A DNA stretch of 64,000 nt, taken from NCBI RefSeq assembly GCF_003601975.1, contig NZ_QZWZ01000001.1, positions 434,001 to 498,000 on the forward strand, given 5' to 3'. The position numbers and the translations under genes are program-made. This stretch comes from Mesorhizobium waimense. Its GTDB lineage: Bacteria; Pseudomonadota; Alphaproteobacteria; Rhizobiales; Rhizobiaceae. Below the pieces are notes generated by a model that did not search any database, had not been told where the DNA came from, and saw nothing but the letters and a program-made list of their open reading frames with translations. This document shows positions 50,190-59,798 of the stretch, piece after piece (the first letter of the stretch is position 1; each line of letters begins with the position of its first letter).

Positions 50190-51782
50190 TTGGCTGAAGA
50201 CATCGAACAGGCGGTATCGCGCCGCCGCACTTTCGCGATCATCGCCCACCCCGACGCCGGCAAGACCACGCTCACCGAAAAGCTGCTGCTGTTTGGCGGC
50301 GCCATTCAGCTCGCCGGCGAGGTCAAGGCCAAGAAGGACCGCATCCAGACCCGGTCCGACTGGATGAAGATCGAGCGCGAACGCGGCATTTCGGTCGTCA
50401 CCTCGGTGATGACCTTCGAATATGAGGACAATGTCTTCAACCTTCTCGACACGCCCGGCCACGAGGACTTCGCCGACGACACCTACCGCACCCTGTCGGC
50501 GGTCGATAGCGCCGTCATGGTCATCGACGCCGCCAAGGGCATCGAGCCGCGCACGCTGAAACTGTTCGAGGTCTGCCGGCTGCGCGACATCCCGATCATC
50601 ACCTTCGTCAACAAGATGGACCGCGAAAGCCGCGATCCGTTCGAGATCCTCGATGAGATCGAGCAGAAGCTGGCGCTGGACACCGCTCCCATCACCTGGC
50701 CGATCGGGCGGGGAAAAACCTTTGCCGGCACCTATCATCTGGCGCTGAATGCCGTGCGCAAGGGCGACGCCGAAAAGGAACGCACGCCGGTCAATGGTCC
50801 CGATTCCAACCGCGTCGCCGGCCTCTTGCCGGAGAACGAGCGCGAAGCCTTCATCGAGGAATTGGAGCTGGCGCGCGAAGCCTGCCGCCCGCTCGACATC
50901 GACGCTTTCCGCGAGGGCCATCTGACGCCGGTCTATTTCGGCTCGGCGCTGCGCAACTACGGTGTGCGCGACCTGATCGAGGCGCTCGGCGCCTTCGGGC
51001 CGCCGCCGCGCGCGCAGGAGGCCGACAGCCGCAAGGTCGAGGCGACCGAGGACAAGATGACCTCCTTCGTCTTCAAGATCCAGGCCAACATGGACCCCAA
51101 CCACCGCGACCGCATCGCCTTCGTCCGCGTCTGCTCGGGCAAGCTGGAGCGCGGCATGAAGGCCAGGCTGGTGCGCACCGGCAAGCCGATGTCCCTGTCG
51201 GCGCCGCAATTCTTCTTCGCCCGCACTCGTGTCACTGCCGACGAGGCTTTTGCCGGCGATGTCGTCGGCATTCCCAACCACGGCACGCTGCGCATCGGTG
51301 ACACGCTGACCGAGGGCGAGGAGATCCTGTTTCGCGGCGTGCCGAATTTTGCTCCGGAAATCCTGCGCCGCGTCCGTCTCGGCGACGCGATGAAGGCCAA
51401 AAAGCTCAAGGAAGCGCTGCACCAGATGGCCGAGGAGGGCGTCGTGCAGCTGTTCTCGCCGGAGGACGGCTCACCGGCCATCGTCGGCGTCGTCGGCGCA
51501 CTGCAGCTCGACGTGCTGAAGGAGCGGCTGAACTTCGAATACACGCTGCCCGTCGACTTCGAAATGTCGCGCTTTTCCGTCTGCCGCTGGATATCGGCCG
51601 ACGACAAGGCCGAGGTCCAGCGCTTCATCGAAGCGCATCGCGGCGACATCGCCCGTGATCTCGACAACGACCCCGTGTTTTTGGCCCAGCACGCCTTCTC
51701 GCTCAACTACGAGGCCGAGCGCTGGAAGGCCATACGCTTCGCCGCGGTGAAGGATTATCAGGTCCGCGACAAGGCGGCGTAA
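50190..51782 (+). CDS. prfC: Peptide chain release factor 3
   Basis: 530-aa GTPase that recycles RF1/RF2 after termination. G1 IIAHPDAGKTTLTEKLLLFG, switch RERGISVVTSVMTFEYEDNV, G3 LLDTPGHEDFADDTYR, G4 FVNKMDRESRDP are all present, followed by the RF3-specific RISRFSVCRW-like region (FEMSRFSVCRWISADD). Initiation is at TTG 50190 (LAEDIEQAVSRRRTFA) with AGGA about ten bases upstream; no ATG occurs before the G1 motif. Length is normal. Confidence 0.96.
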   Translation: MAEDIEQAVSRRRTFAIIAHPDAGKTTLTEKLLLFGGAIQLAGEVKAKKDRIQTRSDWMKIERERGISVVTSVMTFEYEDNVFNLLDTPGHEDFADDTYRTLSAVDSAVMVIDAAKGIEPRTLKLFEVCRLRDIPIITFVNKMDRESRDPFEILDEIEQKLALDTAPITWPIGRGKTFAGTYHLALNAVRKGDAEKERTPVNGPDSNRVAGLLPENEREAFIEELELAREACRPLDIDAFREGHLTPVYFGSALRNYGVRDLIEALGAFGPPPRAQEADSRKVEATEDKMTSFVFKIQANMDPNHRDRIAFVRVCSGKLERGMKARLVRTGKPMSLSAPQFFFARTRVTADEAFAGDVVGIPNHGTLRIGDTLTEGEEILFRGVPNFAPEILRRVRLGDAMKAKKLKEALHQMAEEGVVQLFSPEDGSPAIVGVVGALQLDVLKERLNFEYTLPVDFEMSRFSVCRWISADDKAEVQRFIEAHRGDIARDLDNDPVFLAQHAFSLNYEAERWKAIRFAAVKDYQVRDKAA

Positions 51783-51875
51783 GCTGCGGCCTTCCGTTCT
51801 CACCGTACAGGGGAGAAGGGGAAGATGCTGCGACGGGCTCCCGGCCCTCGGCTATGGCTCCGGGCGTTCGTCGTT

Positions 51876-51902
51876 CGAAAAAGCCAAATCGTTGGCCTTT
51901 CG
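51876..51902. repeat. Small palindromic repeat, copy 2
   Basis: CGAAAAAGCCAA-ATCG-TTGGCCTTTCG resembles the reverse of 36685-36710 with one inserted and one substituted base; similarity extends a few bases further (CGGGCGTTCG before, CCGCT after). It lies between the convergent prfC and aldehyde dehydrogenase genes. Confidence 0.6.
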
Positions 51903-51922
51903 TCCGCTATGCGGATCACTCC

Positions 51923-53350
51923 TCACCCGTGCGCCACCATCACATGCCGCACGGCGGTGTAGTCCTCAAGCGCGTAGAGCGACATGTCCTTGCCGTAGCC
52001 GGACTGCTTCACTCCGCCATGCGGCATTTCGTTGGTCAGCATGAAGTGGGTGTTGATCCAGGTGCAGCCATATTGCAGGCGCGCGGCGGTCGCCATGGCG
52101 CGCGAGACGTCCTTTGTCCACACTGATGACGCCAGACCGTAGTCGCTGTCATTGGCCCAGCTCACGGCTTCATCGACCTCCGAGAAGCGGGTCACCGAGA
52201 CGACCGGGCCGAACACTTCGCGGCGCACGATCTCGTCTTCCTGCAGCGCGCCGGCAACGACCGTCGGCTGGTAGAAGAAACCCGAGCCCTCGCCCGGCTT
52301 GCCTCCGGTGGTGATCTCGATGTGCTTTAGCTCCGAGGCGCGCTCGACGAAGCTCGACACGCGGTCGCGCTGGCGGCGCGAGATCAGCGGCCCGATCTCG
52401 TTCTCAGTGTCGTCGGGGCGGTTGTATTTGATGGTCGAGACTGCCGAGGAGAGATCGGCGACGAGCTTGTCGTAGATCTTCTTGCCGGCATAGATGCGGC
52501 AGGCAGCCGTGCAGTCCTGGCCGGCATTGTAGTAGCCGAAGGCGCGCAGGCCGTTGACCACGGCGCCGAGGTCGGCGTCGTCGAAGACGATGACCGGCGC
52601 CTTGCCGCCGAGTTCGAGATGCGTGCGCTTGACCGACTTGGCGGCTGCCTGCAGCACCTTCTTGCCGGTGGCGACGTCACCGGTGATCGAGATCATATTG
52701 ACCTTGGCATGGTTGATCAGCGTGTTGCCGACGCTGTCGCCACGGCCAAGCACGACATTGACGACGCCTTCGGGCAGGACATCGGCGAGGATCTTGGCCA
52801 GCTTCAGCGCCGTCAGCGGCGTCTGTTCGGACGGCTTGAAGACGACGGTGTTGCCGCCACCGATCGCCGGGGCCAGCTTCCACGCCATCATCATCAGCGG
52901 ATAGTTCCACGGTGCGATCGAGGCGACGATGCCTATCGGGTCGCGGCGGACCATCGAGGTGTGGCCGGGCAAATATTCGCCGGCAACCACACCTGGCATC
53001 GAGCGGACAGCGCCGGCAAAGAATCGGTAGCAGTCGACGATCGCCGGAATCTCGTCATTGAGCACGGCATTGATCGGCTTGCCGCAGTTCAGTGCCTCGA
53101 GCGCGGCAAATTCTTGTGCCTCGGCCTCGATCCGATCGGCGATCTTCAAGAGATAGCCGGAGCGCTGCGCCGGCGTGGTGCGCGACCACAAGACGAACGC
53201 TTGTTCGGCGGCAGTGACAGCAGCCTCGATCTGCGCCGGGCTGGCCTCGGGCAGGTTGAGAATGGTCGCCCCGGTCTTCGGATTGAGGATCGGCTCCTCG
53301 GTCTCGGTGCCCTTGTCGAAGATCGAGCCGATCAGCATCTGGGTGTCCAT
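51923..53350 (-). CDS. Aminobutyraldehyde dehydrogenase (PatD/YdcW-like)
   Basis: 475-aa NAD-dependent aldehyde dehydrogenase. Conserved stretches: [40 protein letters not shown] with the general-base Glu, and the catalytic Cys in [20 protein letters not shown]. The C-terminal [20 protein letters not shown] fits gamma-aminobutyraldehyde dehydrogenases. It is the last gene of the polyamine ABC operon, 26 bp after a permease gene, so it probably oxidises the aldehyde formed from imported putrescine to GABA. Confidence 0.92.
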   Translation of the reverse strand: MDTQMLIGSIFDKGTETEEPILNPKTGATILNLPEASPAQIEAAVTAAEQAFVLWSRTTPAQRSGYLLKIADRIEAEAQEFAALEALNCGKPINAVLNDEIPAIVDCYRFFAGAVRSMPGVVAGEYLPGHTSMVRRDPIGIVASIAPWNYPLMMMAWKLAPAIGGGNTVVFKPSEQTPLTALKLAKILADVLPEGVVNVVLGRGDSVGNTLINHAKVNMISITGDVATGKKVLQAAAKSVKRTHLELGGKAPVIVFDDADLGAVVNGLRAFGYYNAGQDCTAACRIYAGKKIYDKLVADLSSAVSTIKYNRPDDTENEIGPLISRRQRDRVSSFVERASELKHIEITTGGKPGEGSGFFYQPTVVAGALQEDEIVRREVFGPVVSVTRFSEVDEAVSWANDSDYGLASSVWTKDVSRAMATAARLQYGCTWINTHFMLTNEMPHGGVKQSGYGKDMSLYALEDYTAVRHVMVAHG

Positions 53351-53376
53351 GGAAGTCTCTCCCTTATTCTTTTGGG

Positions 53377-54192
53377 TTATTTGCCCGAACCGGCGATCTG
53401 GTCGCCGTCGCGGGTCAGGTAGTAGGCAAGCAGGATGGGCAGCAGCGTCACCAGCACCACGACCATGGCCACGACATTGGTGACCGGGCGCTGGCGCGGA
53501 CGGATCAGTTCCTCCAGCATCCAGATCGGCACGGTCTGCTGCTGGCCGGCGGTGAAGGTGGTGACGATGACCTCATCGAACGACAGCGCGAAGGCCAGCA
53601 TGCCGCCGGCAAGCAGCGCCGTGGCGATGTTGGGCAGCACGACATGCCTGAAGGTCTGGAAGCCATCGGCGCCGAGGTCCATCGAGGCCTCGATCATCGA
53701 AGCGGAAGTGCGGCGGAAGCGGGCGACCGCATTGTTGTAGACGACGACCACGCAGAAGGTGGCGTGGCCGAGCACGATCGTCCAGAACGAGAACGGGATG
53801 TCTGCGAGCGCAAAGGCGGAGCGCAGCGCAATGCCGGTGATGATGCCGGGCAGGGCGATCGGCAGGATGACCAGCAGCGAGATGGTTTCGCGGCCGAAGA
53901 AGCGCGTCTGCGAGACAGCGGCGGCGCATAGCGTGCCCAGCACCAGCGCGATGGCCGTCGAGATGGCCGCGACGCGGACCGACAGCGACAGCGCTTCCCA
54001 GACATCCGGACGGTTCCAGGTGACGGCGAACCATTGCGCGGTCAGCCCCGGCGGCGGCCAGACGAAGCTTTTCTCTTCGGTGGTGAACGCATAGACGAAG
54101 ATCAGCAGGATCGGCAGATGCAGGAAGAGCAGGCCGCAGGCGGCGGCGATCTTCAGTCCGAGAGGGGCCGACTGGCCGCGGTCAGAGCGCAT
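53377..54192 (-). CDS. Polyamine-type ABC transporter permease (PotC/YdcV-like)
   Basis: 271 aa, six hydrophobic segments. The EAA loop reads [20 protein letters not shown] followed by [20 protein letters not shown] and [11 protein letters not shown], typical of PotC-type permeases. The N-terminal helix is [17 protein letters not shown]. It overlaps the other permease gene by 11 bp, consistent with translational coupling. It forms the second half of the membrane channel for spermidine/putrescine-class substrates. Confidence 0.93.
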   Translation of the reverse strand: MRSDRGQSAPLGLKIAAACGLLFLHLPILLIFVYAFTTEEKSFVWPPPGLTAQWFAVTWNRPDVWEALSLSVRVAAISTAIALVLGTLCAAAVSQTRFFGRETISLLVILPIALPGIITGIALRSAFALADIPFSFWTIVLGHATFCVVVVYNNAVARFRRTSASMIEASMDLGADGFQTFRHVVLPNIATALLAGGMLAFALSFDEVIVTTFTAGQQQTVPIWMLEELIRPRQRPVTNVVAMVVVLVTLLPILLAYYLTRDGDQIAGSGK

Positions 54193-55150
54193 CGAAAGCC
54201 CCCATGCGCTTGGCGCCCCAGAGGTAGAAGCCCATGATGACGATAGGCACCACGGTGAAGGCGGCGGCGAGCGGGATGTTGCCGGCGGTGCCCTGCTGCG
54301 AATAGACGGCCTGGCCGATGAACAGGCGCGACGTGCCGATGATCTGCGGGATGATGTAGTCGCCTAATGTCAGCGAGAAGGTGAAGATCGAACCGGCGAC
54401 GATGCCGGGCAGCGCCAGCGGGAACAGCACGTTGCGGAACGTCTGGCCGGGTGAAGCGCCGAGATCGGACGAGGCCTCGACCAGATTGCCGGGCACGCGC
54501 TCGAGTGCGGCCTGAACGGGGAGGATCATGAACGGCAACCAGACATAGACGAAGACGATGAAGGTGCCGGTGAAGGAGACCGACAGCGAATTGCCGCCGA
54601 CGACTGGTAGCGACAGCCAGCCATCGAGCAGCCACAAAAGGTGCAGCTTTGCGAGCAGCCAGGTGAGGATGCCTTCCTTGGCGAGGATCAGCTTCCAGGC
54701 ATAGATCTTGACCAGATAGCTCGACCACAGCGGCAGCATGACGCCGAGATAGAACAGAGCCTTCCAGCGTCCGCGTGCATAGCGCGCCGCGTAATAGGCG
54801 ATGGGGAAGGCGATGATCGCCGAGGCAAGCGTGACGAGGGCCGCCATCGTCACCGTGCGCAGGATGATGTCGAGATTGGCGGCCTGGAATAGGTCGCCAT
54901 AGGTCTTCAGCGTGAACTCGCGGTTGATCAGGCCGGAGAACTCGTCGATCGAGAAGAAGCTTTGCAGGAGCAGAGCAAACAGCGAGCCGATATAGACGAT
55001 GCCCAGCCACAGAACCGGCGGCAGCAGCATGAGCAGCAGCAGAAGTTGCGGCCGTCGCCAGAACAGGTCGGAGAGCGCGCCGCGCAAGCCGCCGCTTCCC
55101 GGCAGGATGGCGGGGGCGGTGGCGCGCGGCATGGCAGCGTCGAGGCTCAT
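54182..55150 (-). CDS. Polyamine-type ABC transporter permease (PotB/YdcU-like)
   Basis: 322 aa. Hydrophobic segments begin with [20 protein letters not shown]; a hydrophilic N-terminal tail of about 30 residues precedes them. The EAA loop is [20 protein letters not shown] followed by [20 protein letters not shown] and [12 protein letters not shown], as in PotB proteins. Its ATG overlaps the ATPase stop by four bases. Confidence 0.93.
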   Translation of the reverse strand: MSLDAAMPRATAPAILPGSGGLRGALSDLFWRRPQLLLLLMLLPPVLWLGIVYIGSLFALLLQSFFSIDEFSGLINREFTLKTYGDLFQAANLDIILRTVTMAALVTLASAIIAFPIAYYAARYARGRWKALFYLGVMLPLWSSYLVKIYAWKLILAKEGILTWLLAKLHLLWLLDGWLSLPVVGGNSLSVSFTGTFIVFVYVWLPFMILPVQAALERVPGNLVEASSDLGASPGQTFRNVLFPLALPGIVAGSIFTFSLTLGDYIIPQIIGTSRLFIGQAVYSQQGTAGNIPLAAAFTVVPIVIMGFYLWGAKRMGAFDAL

Positions 55151-56145
55151 GCCGGCTCGTCCATCAGATGCAGGTGCTCGCGGTTGAAGGTGAGCACGAC
55201 CGCTTCACCTTCCTCCGGCACGGCTGTGCCTGCCGGCACGATGGCATGCAGCCTCAGCCCATCGGCATCGAGCGCCAGCCTTGTCGTGGCGCCGAGATAG
55301 TTGGTCGAGACGAGACGGGCGGCGACGCCGTCGCCCTTGGCCCCGCGGCCGACACGGATGGATTCGGGACGCAGGCTGCCCCAGCGCTGCTGACCGGAAT
55401 AGCGTTGGACGAAATCCGGCGGCAGCACGTTGGAGGAGCCTACGAAATCGGCGACGAAACGCGTCTTCGGCCGCTGGTAGATATCCTCGGGCGTGCCGAT
55501 TTGCATGATCCTGCCGTCGTTGAAGACGGCGACGCGATCGGCCATCGACAGCGCCTCGCCCTGGTCGTGGGTGACGAAGACGAAGGTGATGCCGAGCGCC
55601 TTCTGCAGCGACTTCAGCTCTTCCTGCATGTTCTCGCGCAGCTTGAGATCGAGCGCGCCGAGCGGCTCGTCGAGTAGCAGCACCTTGGGCTGGTTGACCA
55701 GGGCTCGCGCCAGCGCGACACGCTGGCGCTGGCCGCCGGAAAGCTGACCGGGGCGGCGGGCGCCATAGCCCGGCAGCCGCACCAGCGACAGCGCCTCTTC
55801 GGCCGCCTTCTGCCGCTCCGGCTTGCCGACGCCCTTGACCATCAGCCCATAGGCGACGTTGTCGAGCACGTTCAAATGCGGGAACAGCGCATAGTCCTGG
55901 AAGACGGTGTTGACGTTGCGGCGATAGGGCGGAACGCCCTCGGCGCGCTCGCCGAAGATCGAGATCGAGCCAGCGGTCGGCTGCTCGAAACCGGCGATCA
56001 GACGCAGGCAGGTGGTCTTGCCGGACCCCGATGGACCGAGCATGGCGAAGAATTCGCCCGGCACAATGTCGAGATCGACCGCGTCGACGGCGCGCACACT
56101 GCCGAAATGGCGGGAGACCTTTTGGAAGGAGACGGCGGAGGTCAT
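55147..56145 (-). CDS. Polyamine-type ABC transporter ATP-binding protein (PotA/YdcT-like)
   Basis: 332-aa ATPase. Walker [21 protein letters not shown] (residues 38-57), Q-loop [20 protein letters not shown], signature [20 protein letters not shown], Walker [14 protein letters not shown] and the H-loop [20 protein letters not shown]. Residues 240-332 form the TOBE regulatory domain seen in PotA and MalK. Two copies drive substrate import through the paired permeases. Confidence 0.95.
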   Translation of the reverse strand: MTSAVSFQKVSRHFGSVRAVDAVDLDIVPGEFFAMLGPSGSGKTTCLRLIAGFEQPTAGSISIFGERAEGVPPYRRNVNTVFQDYALFPHLNVLDNVAYGLMVKGVGKPERQKAAEEALSLVRLPGYGARRPGQLSGGQRQRVALARALVNQPKVLLLDEPLGALDLKLRENMQEELKSLQKALGITFVFVTHDQGEALSMADRVAVFNDGRIMQIGTPEDIYQRPKTRFVADFVGSSNVLPPDFVQRYSGQQRWGSLRPESIRVGRGAKGDGVAARLVSTNYLGATTRLALDADGLRLHAIVPAGTAVPEEGEAVVLTFNREHLHLMDEPA

Positions 56146-56294
56146 GGGCTGTCAGTCTGTTGCCGGTTGATTTGTCGATATCGCATTGCGGGCGGAGCCA
56201 GGGAGGTCGCGCGAAGTCCCGGGTGGGGGTGATCCGGCAAGACCTGCCGAGAATCCCCCCACCTCGCGGACCCCACCCCAACGTTACGCGTTGA

Positions 56295-56315
56295 CCCTCC
56301 CCACCAGGGGGAGGG
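56295..56315 (-). promoter_or_regulatory. Hairpin between the binding-protein and ATPase genes
   Basis: CCCTCCCC (56295-56302), ACCA, GGGGGAGGG (56307-56315). Located just 3' of the binding-protein gene; as in the sugar operon, it may stabilise the 5' transcript or reduce read-through. The rest of the 56146-56327 gap is palindromic, C-rich intergenic sequence of rhizobial type. Confidence 0.55.
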
Positions 56316-56327
56316 CAATGGGCGAAA

Positions 56328-57485
56328 TCACCGGCCGCCGATGACGCCGATATAGTCCGACACCCAGCGGTAATAAGGCACGCACTGGTTGTTTTCGCTG
56401 GCGCATTTCGACACCGGCGTCTTCCAGAACTTGATCTTGTCGAAATTGTCGTAGCCGTTGGTCTTGCAGCCCTCTTCGCCAAGCAGTTCATTGCCCTTGC
56501 AGGCGGCAGGCACCACGGGCAGCGAACCGAACCAGGCCGAGACATCGCCCTGCACTTTCGGCGACAGGGAATGCTCGAGCCACATATAGGCGCAGTTCGG
56601 ATGGGCGGCGTCGGCCTCCATCATGGTGGTGTCGGCCCAGCCGGTGACGCCTTCCTCGGGAATGGTCGAAGCGACCGGCTTCTTGGCAGCGACCAGCGTG
56701 TTGACCTGGTAGGGCCACGAGCCCGAGGCGACAACGCCCTCGTTCTGGAAATCGTCGACCTGGATGGCGGCGTCATGCCAGTAGCGGCCAACCAGCGTGC
56801 GCTGGACGCGCAGCAGGTCGAGCGCTGCCTTGTACTGGTCCTCGGTCAGCTCGTAAGGATCCTTGATGCCGAGTTCCGGCTTGTGGAACATTAGGTAATT
56901 GGCGGCGTCGGCGATGTGGATAGGACCATCATAGGCCTGGACGCGGCCCTTGTTCGGCTTGCCGTCGGGCAGGTCCATCGCCTCGAAGACGATTTTCCAG
57001 CTCTTGGGCGCTTCCTTGAACACTTCGGTGTTGTACATCAGCACATTCGGACCCCACTGGTAGGGAACGCCGTAATGCACCTTGTCGACCGTAAACCAGG
57101 GCGCGTCCTTCAGGCGGTCGTCGACCGTCTTCCAGCTCGGGACGAGATCGGTGTTGATCGGCTGCACGCGCTTGCCGGCGACGAGCCGCAGCGAGGCATC
57201 GCCCGAGGCGGTGACGAGATCGAAGCCGCCCTCGTTCATCAGCGAGACCATTTCGTCCGACGTGTTGGCGGTCTTGACGTTGACCTTGCAGCCAGTGTCC
57301 TTCTCGAAGGACGTCACCCAGTCATAGCCCTTGTCGGTTTCGCCACGCTCGATGTAGCCGGGCCAAGCGACGATATTGACCTCGCCCTCGCCCTTGCCGA
57401 GCTCCTTGACCTGGGCGATGGCCTGGCCGGAGAAGGTCAGCGCGACCGTCAAAGCAGTGCATGACTTCAGGAATGAATTCATCAT
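56328..57485 (-). CDS. Polyamine-type ABC transporter substrate-binding protein (YdcS-like)
   Basis: 385-aa periplasmic receptor. Signal peptide MMNSFLKSCTALTVALTFSG up to QAIAQ. The mature protein opens EGEVNIVAWPGYIERGETDK and contains FDLVTASGDASLRLVAGKRV and GVPYQWGPNVLMYNTEVFKE, typical of the PotD/YdcS family. Four C-terminal cysteines (ACKGNELLGEEGCKTNG, CASENNQC) may form disulfides. GGGAG precedes the paired ATG codons. It is the first gene of a five-gene operon with ATPase, two permeases and aldehyde dehydrogenase. Putrescine is the likeliest ligand, by analogy. Confidence 0.92.
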   Translation of the reverse strand: MMNSFLKSCTALTVALTFSGQAIAQVKELGKGEGEVNIVAWPGYIERGETDKGYDWVTSFEKDTGCKVNVKTANTSDEMVSLMNEGGFDLVTASGDASLRLVAGKRVQPINTDLVPSWKTVDDRLKDAPWFTVDKVHYGVPYQWGPNVLMYNTEVFKEAPKSWKIVFEAMDLPDGKPNKGRVQAYDGPIHIADAANYLMFHKPELGIKDPYELTEDQYKAALDLLRVQRTLVGRYWHDAAIQVDDFQNEGVVASGSWPYQVNTLVAAKKPVASTIPEEGVTGWADTTMMEADAAHPNCAYMWLEHSLSPKVQGDVSAWFGSLPVVPAACKGNELLGEEGCKTNGYDNFDKIKFWKTPVSKCASENNQCVPYYRWVSDYIGVIGGR

Positions 57486-57546
57486 CGATCTCCCATTTTA
57501 GGGGCCGCACTCCCGCGGCGGCTTTGGTCCCTGAAATGAAAGGTGC

Positions 57547-57606
57547 TGCGAAATTTCCGGTTTCGCAAATTCATTTATCAGAAAGGCGATATCGGTTTTA
57601 CCGATA
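57547..57606. promoter_or_regulatory. Two palindromes upstream of the polyamine operon
   Basis: TGCGAAA-N7-TTTCGCA (57547-57567) and the perfect 17-bp TATCGGT-TTT-ACCGATA (57590-57606) lie 62-121 bp before the binding-protein start, just past the LysR gene's stop. Spacing of the second palindrome suits a LysR-type T-N11-A box. They are likely operator sites for the adjacent regulator. Confidence 0.6.
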
Positions 57607-57624
57607 GATAGAGGACTGGCCCTG

Positions 57625-58536
57625 TCACGGCCGCTGGCGGACCGTGCGCTGCGACTGGGCAAGGCCGATAAAGTCGCGCGCCGCCTGCGGCAGGCTGGAG
57701 CCGCGGCGCCAGACCATGCCGACCTGGACCACCGGCAGAGTGCCAGAAATATCGCGCGATTCGATGCGGTCGCCTTCCAGCGACCATGGCCGGTAGACGA
57801 GGTCGGGCAGCAGCGCCACGCCGGCACCTGTGGCGACCAGGCTGCGCACCGCTTCGACCGAGCGGGTGCGGAAGGCGACATGCGGCTTGGCGCCGATCGC
57901 CGCCAAAAGCTTGCCGGTGTTTTCCTCGATCTCGTCGACGGTCAGCATGATCAGCGGTTCGCCGGCGATGTCGCTGATGCCGATGATGTCGGCGCTGGCC
58001 AGCTTGTGGCTGAGCGGCACCCATAGCCTGTAGGCCGAGACCTCGAGGATTTCCGACTGCAAGGCGGTGCGGTCGCGCAGGTTCGAGGTGACCATCACGG
58101 CGATGTCGAGCTTACCGCCAATCAGGAGGTGCTCGAGATAGTCGCCATTGTCCTCGATGGCCGACACTTCGACGCCCGGATAGGCGCGACGGTAGCGGGC
58201 GAGCAGGTCGGAGAGCACATAGCCGGCGACCAGCGAGGTGACGCCGAGCTGCAGCCGGCCACCGGCAACCATTTGGTCGCCGAAGAAAGCTCGGCGGGCA
58301 TCAGACACATCGGCCAGGATCTTGGTCGCGTGGCGCAGGAACTGGTGGCCCTTGTGGGTGATGTTGAGGCCGCGCGGATGGCGCTCGAACAGCTCGACGC
58401 CGAGATCGCGCTCAAGCTCCTTGACCGCCTCGGTAACCGAGGATTGCGAGATCGACAGGTTCTGGGCAGCACCCGACACGGTACCTTGCTCGGCGACGGC
58501 GACGAAGAACTGCAATTGTCTGATCGTGAAGGCCAT
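57625..58536 (-). CDS. LysR-family transcriptional regulator
   Basis: 303 aa from ATG 58536 (MAFTIRQLQFFVAVAEQGTV). Winged HTH: SGAAQNLSISQSSVTEAVKE, then LERDLGVELFERHPRGLNIT. The C-terminal effector domain has two lobes (LQLGVTSLVAGYVLSDLLAR, later VATGAGVALLPDLVYRPWSL). It lies directly upstream of, and in the same direction as, the polyamine operon, with two palindromes between them, so it probably regulates that operon. An upstream in-frame start at 58551 is possible. Confidence 0.92.
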   Translation of the reverse strand: MAFTIRQLQFFVAVAEQGTVSGAAQNLSISQSSVTEAVKELERDLGVELFERHPRGLNITHKGHQFLRHATKILADVSDARRAFFGDQMVAGGRLQLGVTSLVAGYVLSDLLARYRRAYPGVEVSAIEDNGDYLEHLLIGGKLDIAVMVTSNLRDRTALQSEILEVSAYRLWVPLSHKLASADIIGISDIAGEPLIMLTVDEIEENTGKLLAAIGAKPHVAFRTRSVEAVRSLVATGAGVALLPDLVYRPWSLEGDRIESRDISGTLPVVQVGMVWRRGSSLPQAARDFIGLAQSQRTVRQRP

Positions 58537-58605
58537 GGCCGGACTAAACACGGCGAAGGCCGCGCTGGGAAGTGGCTAAGCCAGGTCGCTTATCCTGGGG
58601 TGGGA

Positions 58606-59382
58606 TCAGAACCCGGCTTCGCCACCAGCGATGCTCAGCCGCGCGCCGGACTCGGCAAGGGCGGCGGCGATGTCGCGCGGCGGCGGGTGGTCGGTGGCGA
58701 GTTCGGAAAAGCCGTCGAAGCCGCAGACCTGGACCAGCCCCTGGCGGCCGAACTTCGAGTGGTCGGTGATGACGAGGGAACGCTGACCGCGCGACAACAC
58801 CATGCGGGCGAACTCGGCTTCATCCAGGTCATAGTCCATGATACCCGCGACAGCATCGACCGCGCCGATAGAGATCACCGCGTGGCTGACGGAAAAGCGG
58901 CTGACGAATTCGATGGCTGAAGCGCCGAAGGCCGCACCGGAATCGCTGCGCAGTTCGCCGCCGGCCATGTAGACCTTGTTGCCATTGACGGTGGCCAAAG
59001 TGCGGGCGATGTCGGACGAATTGGTGACGACCGTCAGCCGCCGGTGACCGAGCAACTCGCGGGCGAGGAACGACGTCGTCGTGCCGGTGTCGAGCATGAT
59101 CGATTCGCCGTCGCGGATGGTGGCGGCGACCATGCGGGCGATGAGGCGCTTGGCGTCGGCGTTGTCGCGCATGCGCCGCTCGAATGGCGCCTCGCCGACC
59201 AGTGACGGCAGGCCGATGGCGCCATGCATCTTGAGGACCGAACCGTCGCCGGTGAGCGGCTTGACGTCGCGGCGCACGGTTTCCAGAGAAACCCCCAACC
59301 GATCGGCCAGGCTGGCGATGGTGACGGTGCCTTCCTCCTGCAGGAGGCGCAGGATCTCGCCATGCCGTTTCGAGTGGACCAT
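58606..59382 (-). CDS. DeoR/GlpR-family transcriptional regulator
   Basis: 258 aa from ATG 59382 (MVHSKRHGEILRLLQEEGTV), with GGAAA seven bases upstream. The HTH is TIASLADRLGVSLETVRRDV. The sensor domain has the phosphosugar-isomerase-like signature IMLDTGTTTSFLARELLGHR and later DHSKFGRQGLVQVCGFDGFS. Such proteins repress sugar or polyol genes until a phosphorylated ligand binds. Its own promoter region has the palindrome GCAATTC-N14-GAATTGC. The target could be itself or the divergent kinase/oxidase operon at 59799. Confidence 0.92.
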   Translation of the reverse strand: MVHSKRHGEILRLLQEEGTVTIASLADRLGVSLETVRRDVKPLTGDGSVLKMHGAIGLPSLVGEAPFERRMRDNADAKRLIARMVAATIRDGESIMLDTGTTTSFLARELLGHRRLTVVTNSSDIARTLATVNGNKVYMAGGELRSDSGAAFGASAIEFVSRFSVSHAVISIGAVDAVAGIMDYDLDEAEFARMVLSRGQRSLVITDHSKFGRQGLVQVCGFDGFSELATDHPPPRDIAAALAESGARLSIAGGEAGF

Positions 59383-59798
59383 GTGATTTTCCTGGGCCTT
59401 GCGCGATTGACCGATTCTAAGGCAATTCAAACGTTTTTAAAGGAATTGCTTATCTTTTCGGGCAAAACACCCAAAAAAAGTCACAGCTTTTTGTTGACAG
59501 CCGGTTAGCACTGGCGTGAGATCAAGACGTGACAGGCTCGGAACTGCCACTGGAGGTTGAGGGCAGAGCCGCGCGCAAACGCACCGGCCAGAGCGTCTGG
59601 AACGTGGTTGGTGCAAGGAATTTTCAGATCCGCGGGGGCGGATGCCGGGGGTTCAAATACCTGGCCAAAGGGGCTCGTCGGTGCGGTGCGGGATAATGAT
59701 CCGGCGTCCCGCACCGACGAGGTTTTTGCGTTTCTCCCCGCCAGCGTTGCGCTATGCGCGGCGCTTTGTCGAAGTTCAGCCGAACCAGGGATGATCCC
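59383..59798. promoter_or_regulatory. Divergent intergenic region with DeoR-type palindrome and leader hairpin
   Basis: The 416-bp gap contains GCAATTC (59422-59428) and GAATTGC (59443-59449), a perfect inverted repeat likely bound by the DeoR-type protein. It also contains CTCGTCGGTGC (59674-59684) with GCACCGACGAG (59711-59721), followed by TTTTTG: a long-looped hairpin with a T-run, terminator-like, 78 bp before the kinase start on the plus strand. I see no protein-coding gene in the gap. Confidence 0.5.
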
